Positions 14,538-18,728 of a stretch of DNA of 18,728 nucleotides are shown piece after piece. This DNA is from CAYQDR01 sp964416315 (GTDB lineage Bacteria > Methylomirabilota > Methylomirabilia > Rokubacteriales > DASRDR01), in contig CAYQDR010000094.1 in NCBI GenBank assembly GCA_964416315.1, forward strand, positions 1 through 18,728, written 5' to 3'. Below the pieces are notes generated by a model. That model did not search any database. It saw only the letters and a program-made list of their open reading frames with translations, and was not told where the DNA came from. The position numbers and the translations under genes were made by a program. Within the stretch, counting starts at the first letter, position 1. Each line of letters opens with the position of its first letter.

Positions 14538-15008
14538 CTACAGCTCGTCCTGCCAGCGCCGGCCGCAGAGGCGGCGGAACCGGAGGAGCGCCCGCAGGAC
14601 GGCTGCCACCAGGAAGAGCACGAACGGGGCGAAGACCAGGTCGAACCGCACGCCGAGGACCGACGTCCGCTCGCGGGCCATGAAGCGGACGTAGTCGGCC
14701 GTCGCCGGCAGCGCCGCGCCGAACAGCGCGGCGACGATCAGGGCGCCGAGCGCGGCGAAGAGGCGCTTGCCGCGGTCCGGGAGCGCCGTGTAGACGAGAT
14801 CGAGCGCCACGTGCTCCCGCTCGGTGGTCATGAAGGCGGCGCCCCAGAAGATCCCCCAGACGTACAGGATCACGCTCAGCTCGTCGCTCCAGCCGAGCGG
14901 CCGGTTGACGACGTAGCGCATGAAGACCTGCAGGAGAAAGGCGCAGAACATCGCGGCGAAGATGGCCACGCCCACCAGCTCGGCGCCTTTCCGGAGGAGG
15001 GGACCCAA
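14538..15008 (-). CDS. dctQ: TRAP transporter small permease subunit (DctQ-like)
   Basis: A 156-residue four-helix membrane protein. It contains the family features FLLQVFMRYVVNRPLGWSDELSVILYVWGIFWGAAFMTTEREHVALDLVY, where the W-(S/T)-(D/E)-E segment is diagnostic, and ends in a basic cytoplasmic tail. Its partner, the large permease, follows after four bases. The only usable start in frame is a TTG at 15008 with no clear ribosome site; an in-frame TGA lies at 15054-15056. A 12-codon open frame ends ten bases upstream of this TTG and may supply coupled translation. Function requires the missing binding protein. Confidence 0.88.
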   Translation of the reverse strand: MGPLLRKGAELVGVAIFAAMFCAFLLQVFMRYVVNRPLGWSDELSVILYVWGIFWGAAFMTTEREHVALDLVYTALPDRGKRLFAALGALIVAALFGAALPATADYVRFMARERTSVLGVRFDLVFAPFVLFLVAAVLRALLRFRRLCGRRWQDEL

Positions 15009-15018
15009 GGTGCGTCGG

Positions 15019-15057
15019 CTACTTCTCGGCGAGGCGGTGGCGTGGCTCGGAGGTCAT
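15019..15057 (-). other. 12-codon open frame ahead of the TRAP operon
   Basis: ATG at 15057 preceded by AAAGAAAGGGTC reads MTSEPRHRLAEK and stops ten bases before the dctQ TTG. It has a better ribosome site than dctQ. It could be a coupling leader or the remains of a lost binding-protein gene. There is no family match to support translation. Confidence 0.3.
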
Positions 15058-15070
15058 GACCCTTTCTTTG

Positions 15071-15102
15071 GCGCCCGGGCGCGGTGTAGTCTCGTCCAGA
15101 CT
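15071..15102. promoter_or_regulatory. Two inverted repeats in the divergent TRAP/aldolase intergenic region
   Basis: A perfect 12-base palindrome GCGCCCGGGCGC (15071-15082) is followed by AGTCT-CGTCC-AGACT (15088-15102). They lie between divergent genes and upstream of the GAGAGGAG ribosome site, so they could be operators. No regulator gene is adjacent, and GC-rich DNA yields such palindromes by chance. Confidence 0.3.
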
Positions 15103-15149
15103 CCCGGGGGTGTCAAGGCGCCCCCTGACCACCGAGAGGAGCCCGAGCC

Positions 15150-15743
15150 ATGACGCGTCCGCCCGCCGAGGTCGGGATGCCCGTTGCGGAGATCGACACG
15201 CCCGCGCTCGTCGTGGACCTCGACGCCTACGAGCGCAACCTCGACCGGATGGCCGGCTGGGCCGCGCGGGCGCGCGTCCGGCTCCGGCCGCACGCCAAGA
15301 CGCACAAGTGCCCCGTGATCGCCCTCCACCAGATCGCGCGCGGGGCCGTCGGCGTGTGCTGCCAGAAGGTCATGGACGTGGACTACAAGCGGGTCGAAGG
15401 CTTCCCCGCCGAGTTCGAGAACGCGCTGTTCGTGCTCGCGACGATCATGAGCCGGCCGACCCGGGATCGCGCGGTGCTCGACGCGGGGCTCAAGGCGCTC
15501 GGCGTGGACGCGGGCTTCCCGCTCGTGCAGGAGATGCCGGAGGTCGAGTACGTCCGCGCCTCGGACGAGCACGGCAAGCTGCGGCTCCACGACCCGGAGG
15601 CCACGCTCCGCGTCGGCGACAAGCTCTGGCTGATCCCCGGCCACTGCGACCCCACCATCAACCTCTACGACTGGTACGTGTGCGTCCGCGGCGGGCGGGT
15701 GGAGGCCCTCTGGCCGATCACCGCCCGCGGCGCGGTGCTCTGA
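15150..15743 (+). pseudogene. D-threonine aldolase/D-serine dehydratase-like protein with large internal deletion
   Basis: A 197-residue frame matching both ends of PLP enzymes of the alanine racemase-like barrel family, whose usual length is about 370-380 residues. The N-terminal part has IDTPALVVDLDAYERNL and RPHAKTHKCP, with PLP-lysine candidate K50. The C-terminal part has FENALFVLATIMSRPTRDRAVLDAGLKALGVD and the zinc-site motif PGHCDPTINLYDWY. Sequence jumps from GVCCQKV to MDVDYKRVEG at residue 74/75 (DNA about 15371/15372), where intact relatives carry most of the barrel. The frame is kept, so an in-frame deletion of about 170-190 codons is inferred. It should not fold as an active barrel. 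The ATG is preceded by GAGAGGAG. The TGATG at the end couples it to the hydrolase. Confidence 0.78.
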
Positions 15744-16501
15744 TGCCCGCCCTCACAGTGGCCGGCCAGTCCGCGGCCTACCTCGAAGCCGGCCGCGGTC
15801 GGCCCGTGGTCCTGGTCCACGGCGCCGGCGGCCGCGGCGCGGTCTGGGCGCCCCAGCTCGCCGCGCTCGGCGACGTCGCGCGGCTCCTCGCGCCAGACCT
15901 CCCCGGACATGGCGCGACCGCGGGCCCGGGGGGTCAGACGATCGGCGAGTACGCGGACTGGGTCCTCGGCTTCCTCGACGCGGCGGGGCTCGCGCGCGCG
16001 GTCGTCGCCGGCCACTCGATGGGGGGCGCGATCGCCCAGACGCTGGCCCTCGCCCACCCGGACCGGGTCGCCGGACTCGTCCTCGTCGGCACGGGCGCCC
16101 GGCTGCGCGTCCTCCCGCGGCTCCTCGAGCTGCTCCGCGAGAAGCCCCCCGAGGGGCTCGCGCTGATCGAGAGCCTGTCCTACGCCGCGGCGACCCCGCG
16201 GGAGCGGGTCGTCGAGGCCGACCGGGCGCTCCGCGAGACGCCGCCCTGGGTGACGCTGGGCGACCTCCTCGCCTGCGACCGCTTCGACGTGATGGACCGC
16301 ATCGGCGCCATCCGTGCCCCCACCCTCGTCGTCGTGGGCCGGGAGGACCGCCTCACCCCGCCGAAGTACGCCGCCTACCTGGCCGCCGCGATCCCGGGCG
16401 CGCGCCTGGTCGAGGTGGACGGCGCGGGGCACTTCGTGCAGCTCGAGCAGCCCGCCGCCGTCGACGCCGCCCTCCGCGGCTACCTCTTGTCCCTGCCGTG
16501 A
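15743..16501 (+). CDS. Alpha/beta-fold hydrolase
   Basis: A 252-residue enzyme with an apparently complete catalytic triad: S92 in GHSMGG, D202 in GREDRLT, and H230 in GAGHFVQ. The oxyanion-side loop HGAGG (26-30) and DLPGHGAT (52-59) are also typical. No signal peptide is seen, so it is cytoplasmic. The family hydrolyses esters, lactones, C-C bonds or peroxides; the substrate is not readable from sequence. The ATG at 15743 shares its A with the TGA of the aldolase-like gene (TGATG), so the pair is translationally coupled. An open frame extends upstream to 15056, but it reads through the aldolase gene and is not real. Confidence 0.92.
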   Translation: MPALTVAGQSAAYLEAGRGRPVVLVHGAGGRGAVWAPQLAALGDVARLLAPDLPGHGATAGPGGQTIGEYADWVLGFLDAAGLARAVVAGHSMGGAIAQTLALAHPDRVAGLVLVGTGARLRVLPRLLELLREKPPEGLALIESLSYAAATPRERVVEADRALRETPPWVTLGDLLACDRFDVMDRIGAIRAPTLVVVGREDRLTPPKYAAYLAAAIPGARLVEVDGAGHFVQLEQPAAVDAALRGYLLSLP

Positions 16502-16580
16502 GGCTCTGTTATCGTGACGCCGTCCGCGGCGTCGGCCGCGGTCGGCGCCGCGCGCGAGACGAGCGGAGGTCCCCCGGAGC

Positions 16581-17345
16581 GTGATCGAAGCCCACGGTCT
16601 CACCGATCCCGGGCGCAAACGCAAGAACAACGAGGACTCCGTCCGCCTCGAGCCCGCGATGGGTCTGGCGATCGTGGCCGACGGGATGGGCGGCCACCAG
16701 TCCGGCGAGGTCGCCTCGAGCCTCGCCGTCGAGATCCTCGGGAATTTCGTCGCGCGCGCCCGCCGGGACCGCGACCTCACCTGGCCCTTCGGGCTCGACC
16801 CGGCGCGCTCGTTCGCCGCGAACTGCCTGGGCACGGGTATCCGGCTCGCGAACCGGCGCATCCTCGACGAGGCGTCCAAGCGACCGGACCTCACGGGGAT
16901 GGGGACGACCGTGGTGGTGGTCCTCGCGGCGGACGGCCGGCTGACCTATGCGGGCGTGGGCGACAGCCGGGTGTATCTCGCGCGCGGCGATACCCTGCGC
17001 CAGCTCACGCGCGACGACTCCTGGATCGAGGAGGCGCTGGCCCTCCGGCTCATCGCCGAGGAGGAGCGGCGCGATCACCCGCTCCGCAACGTCCTGACGA
17101 AGGCCGTCGGCCTCCAGGACGACCTCGAGGTCGACGTCGGCGAGGAGCCGCTCGAGGACGGTGATCGCGTGCTGCTCTGCTCGGACGGGCTGACCGCCGT
17201 GATCCCGGACGAGCGCGTCCTCGAGATCCTCCTCGAGCACGACCGGGACCTGGCCGGGGCCTGCCGCGCGCTCGTGGACGCCGCCAACGAGGAGGGCGGG
17301 CCCGACAACGTGACCGTGGTCCTCGCCCGGCATCCCCGGGGCTGA
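16581..17345 (+). CDS. PP2C-family Ser/Thr protein phosphatase
   Basis: A 254-residue single-domain metal-dependent phosphatase. All the family motifs are in order: GRKRKNNEDS with E18/D19, VADGMGGH with D34/G35, GMGTT, YAGVGDSRVYL, LCSDGLT with D202, and GPDNVTVV with D242. The acidic residues form the Mn/Mg site. There is no membrane or regulatory domain, so it acts in the cytoplasm on phosphoserine/threonine proteins, usually opposing a Hanks-type kinase; no kinase is in the window. The GTG at 16581 fits the N-terminal MIEAHGLTDPGRKR and has GGAGGT about ten bases upstream. The cupin gene starts two bases after the stop codon. Confidence 0.93.
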   Translation: MIEAHGLTDPGRKRKNNEDSVRLEPAMGLAIVADGMGGHQSGEVASSLAVEILGNFVARARRDRDLTWPFGLDPARSFAANCLGTGIRLANRRILDEASKRPDLTGMGTTVVVVLAADGRLTYAGVGDSRVYLARGDTLRQLTRDDSWIEEALALRLIAEEERRDHPLRNVLTKAVGLQDDLEVDVGEEPLEDGDRVLLCSDGLTAVIPDERVLEILLEHDRDLAGACRALVDAANEEGGPDNVTVVLARHPRG

Positions 17346-17347
17346 CG

Positions 17348-17674
17348 ATGGCCGCTCAGGGCCGGCCTCCGGTCGTCGTCCAACCCGTCGACCACCGTGG
17401 GGCGTTCTTCCGCGTGCTGCAGACGACCGGGGCCAGCCAGACCGCCGTCATGACCATTGCCCCCGGCCAGGACGGCGGCCCTGAGGAGGAGCACGCGGGA
17501 GACCAGATCGTCTACGTCCTGGAGGGCGAGGCCGAGATGCGGGTCGGCGCCGAGCGGTTCACCGCGAAGCCCGGGACGCTCGTGCTGGTCCCCGCGCGGA
17601 CGCGTCACCACGTCCGGAACGCCGGCGCGAGCCCGCTCTTCTTCCTGACCGTCTACGCCCCGCCCGTCTACTGA
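17348..17674 (+). CDS. Small cupin-domain protein
   Basis: A 108-residue single-domain cupin. Motif 1 is GQDGGPEEEHAGDQIVYVLEGEAEM (40-64), with only one histidine, H49. Motif 2 is PGTLVLVPARTRHHVRNAG, with H87/H88. Canonical cupins use HxH plus Glu in motif 1, so the metal set may be reduced to E46/E48/H49 with H87 or H88. It is a cytoplasmic beta-barrel of unknown substrate; roles in the family range from dioxygenases and isomerases to regulators. The ATG lies two bases after the phosphatase stop, so the two are probably one transcript. Confidence 0.85.
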   Translation: MAAQGRPPVVVQPVDHRGAFFRVLQTTGASQTAVMTIAPGQDGGPEEEHAGDQIVYVLEGEAEMRVGAERFTAKPGTLVLVPARTRHHVRNAGASPLFFLTVYAPPVY

Positions 17675-17682
17675 TCGGGAAT

Positions 17683-17706
17683 CCCTCTCCGCCCGTGGGG
17701 AGAGGG
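17683..17706. repeat. CCCTCTCC/GGAGAGGG hairpin between cupin and crotonase genes
   Basis: CCCTCTCC (17683-17690) pairs with GGAGAGGG (17699-17706), starting nine bases after the cupin stop. It resembles dispersed intergenic hairpins of GC-rich bacteria and the one at 11412-11435. No T-run follows, so termination is uncertain. Confidence 0.6.
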
Positions 17707-17710
17707 GAGG

Positions 17711-17739
17711 GTGAGGGGAGGGCATGGTGAGGGGAGGGC
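17711..17739 (+). repeat. Two 13-base direct repeats in front of the crotonase gene
   Basis: GTGAGGGGAGGGC occurs at 17711-17723 and again at 17727-17739, separated by ATG. The second copy supplies the GGGGAGGG ribosome site for the GTG at 17745. The intervening ATG at 17724 is part of the repeat, which is why I do not favour it as the start. Confidence 0.65.
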
Positions 17740-17744
17740 TCCAC

Positions 17745-18533
17745 GTGGCCTACGAGAACATCAAGCTGGAGACCGCCGGCGGCATCGCGACCATCACGCT
17801 CCACCGGCCCGACGCCTTCAACGCGCTGAACCTCGCGATGGGGCGCGAGATCCTCTCGGCAGTCCTCGAGGTGGACGAGGACCCCGCGGTCCGCTGCGTC
17901 GTCATCACGGGGGCGGGCAAGGCCTTCTGCGGCGGCGGCGACGTCAAGGAGTTCCTCCAGAACCTCCCGCGCGTCGGCATCCTCATCAAGGAGCTGACCA
18001 CCTACGTCCACGGCGCCGTCTCCCGCCTCGTCCGGACCCCCAAGCCGGTGATCACCGCGGTGAACGGCGTCGCCGCCGGGGGTGGGTTCTCGCTCGCCCT
18101 GGCGGGCGATCTCGTCCTCGCGGCGGAGTCGGCGCGCTTCACGATGGCGTACTCCCGGATCGCGGCGACGCCCGACGGCTCCTGCTCGTACTGGCTGCCC
18201 CGGCTCGTCGGGATCCGGCGGGCCGTCGAGCTCTTCTATACGAACCGGGTCCTCAGCGCGAAGGAGGCGATGGAGTGGGGGATCGTCACCCGCGTCGTCG
18301 CCGACGCCGAGTTCGCCGACGCCACGCGGAAGCTCGCGGCCGAGCTCGCCCAGGGGCCGACGCTCGCCCTCGGCCGCGGCCGGTGGCTCTTTCATTCCTC
18401 GACCGCCGAGAGCCTCGAGACCCAGATGGAGCTCGAGAGTCAGGGGATCGCCGCCAGCGGGCACACCGAGGACTTTGCCGAGGGCGTCCGGGCGTTCGTC
18501 GAGAAGCGCCAGCCGATCTTCAAGGGGCGCTGA
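17745..18533 (+). CDS. Enoyl-CoA hydratase/isomerase (crotonase, PaaG-like)
   Basis: A 262-residue cytoplasmic crotonase. Family features are ITLHRPDAFNALN (18-30), the first oxyanion-hole region GAGKAFCGGGDVKEF (56-70), and the second, NGVAAGGGFSLAL (107-119). The general acid/base position reads SRIAATPDGSCSYWLPRLVG, with D144. A single acidic residue in a TPDG or SPDGG context is typical of PaaG-type isomerases, whereas hydratases carry two Glu, so I favour an isomerase role (phenylacetate or fatty-acid CoA intermediates). The GTG at 17745 starts the normal family N-terminus (AYENIKLE) and has GGGGAGGG six bases upstream. An ATG at 17724 would add seven residues coded by the repeat. Confidence 0.9.
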   Translation: MAYENIKLETAGGIATITLHRPDAFNALNLAMGREILSAVLEVDEDPAVRCVVITGAGKAFCGGGDVKEFLQNLPRVGILIKELTTYVHGAVSRLVRTPKPVITAVNGVAAGGGFSLALAGDLVLAAESARFTMAYSRIAATPDGSCSYWLPRLVGIRRAVELFYTNRVLSAKEAMEWGIVTRVVADAEFADATRKLAAELAQGPTLALGRGRWLFHSSTAESLETQMELESQGIAASGHTEDFAEGVRAFVEKRQPIFKGR

Positions 18534-18540
18534 GCACATC

Positions 18541-18567
18541 GGGAGGGGGCCTCGACGGCCCCCTCCC
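18541..18567. terminator. Perfect 11-bp hairpin downstream of the crotonase gene
   Basis: GGGAGGGGGCC (18541-18551) and GGCCCCCTCCC (18557-18567) pair perfectly across TCGAC, eight bases after the stop codon. Position and strength suggest a transcription terminator, but there is no T-run, so it may instead be a 3' stabilising hairpin. Confidence 0.6.
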
Positions 18568-18589
18568 GGGCCTCCCCCAGGGAAGATCG

Positions 18590-18606
18590 CCGCGGCAAAG
18601 CCGCGG
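18590..18606. repeat. CCGCGGC-AAA-GCCGCGG hairpin in the terminal non-coding stretch
   Basis: A perfect 7-bp stem with an AAA loop, 22 bases after the previous hairpin. From here to the window edge (18728) I see no coding signal I can support. A minus-strand frame that ends at a TAA at 18682-18684 could be the tail (VEPGDVRKRGR) of a gene lying outside, but it is too short to claim. Confidence 0.5.
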
Positions 18607-18728
18607 CTCGGAGCGGAACGCCATGGCCGCGAGGTGAATGACCGGAGCGTTGCGAGAAGACCGGGCGCGGCGAGTCGGGTGTTAGCGCCCACGCTTTCTG
18701 ACATCTCCCGGCTCGACTTCTTTGCCGC

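Noticed and set aside
15056..15742. Upstream extension of the alpha/beta hydrolase frame
   Set aside because: It runs out of phase through the aldolase-like gene; the hydrolase fold starts at the TGATG junction at 15743.
15665..16894. 409-codon minus-strand open frame across the hydrolase and phosphatase
   Set aside because: It spans two real plus-strand genes with full catalytic motifs; composition is that of an antisense frame.
17675..17744. CRISPR or tandem repeat array
   Set aside because: Only two 13-base copies with a 3-base spacer and a hairpin; no array structure.
17559..18704. 381-codon minus-strand open frame over cupin and crotonase
   Set aside because: Shadow frame; low-complexity Gly/Arg/Pro/Glu content and no recognisable fold.
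1..18728. tRNA, rRNA, insertion sequence or phage genes
   Set aside because: No cloverleaf or rRNA-like stretch, transposase, integrase or terminal inverted repeat was recognised in the gaps, which are all under 300 bases.

Overview
The window is a GC-rich bacterial fragment (by eye roughly 70% GC, not computed), with strong G/C at third codon positions and dense, largely intergenic-free coding. The gene mix suggests an uncultured soil or subsurface lineage such as Candidatus Rokubacteria/Methylomirabilota or a deltaproteobacterial relative: zinc-ribbon/cyclase/ATPase/TPR giants in tandem, an F420-type reductase, a TRAP transporter, and a crotonase. This placement is inference only; no rRNA or tRNA gene is visible.

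Layout: (1) 1-9352, plus strand: three tandem relatives of one large signalling family (class III cyclase + AAA/STAND ATPase + TPR). The first is a 5'-truncated, frameshifted remnant; the second (2537-5836) is intact; the third is split by a frameshift near 7200 into 5833-7236 and about 7202-9352. A monooxygenase-like small protein and a deazaflavin-type reductase sit between the remnant and the intact copy. The reductase, cyclase 1 and cyclase 2 overlap by 1 and 4 bases and look like one operon. (2) 9359-11895, minus strand: a DinB-like (ClbS/DfsB) protein, an MFS transporter and a HEPN/MNT toxin-antitoxin pair. (3) 11998-12946, plus strand: a two-gene YeeE/YedE sulfur-transport pair. (4) 12953-15057, minus strand: TRAP small and large permeases, followed by an NrtS-like (nitrate/nitrite transporter) reading frame that has no usable start codon. 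The TRAP solute-binding protein is missing. (5) 15150-18533, plus strand: a D-threonine aldolase/D-serine dehydratase-like gene with a large in-frame internal deletion, an alpha/beta hydrolase, a PP2C phosphatase, a cupin and a PaaG-like enoyl-CoA hydratase/isomerase. The window ends in hairpin-rich non-coding DNA.

The most unusual points are the atypical cyclase active sites (Gln/Thr at the usual Lys/Asp purine positions, and His for the transition-state Asn in the third copy), the NrtS frame lying exactly in phase behind the TRAP stop codon, the shortened aldolase-like gene, the HEPN/MNT pair with a possible leaderless start, and a set of G/C-rich hairpin repeats between genes. Four genes carry frameshifts or deletions. 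Either this is a decaying accessory region or the assembly contains indel errors; the sequence alone cannot separate these.
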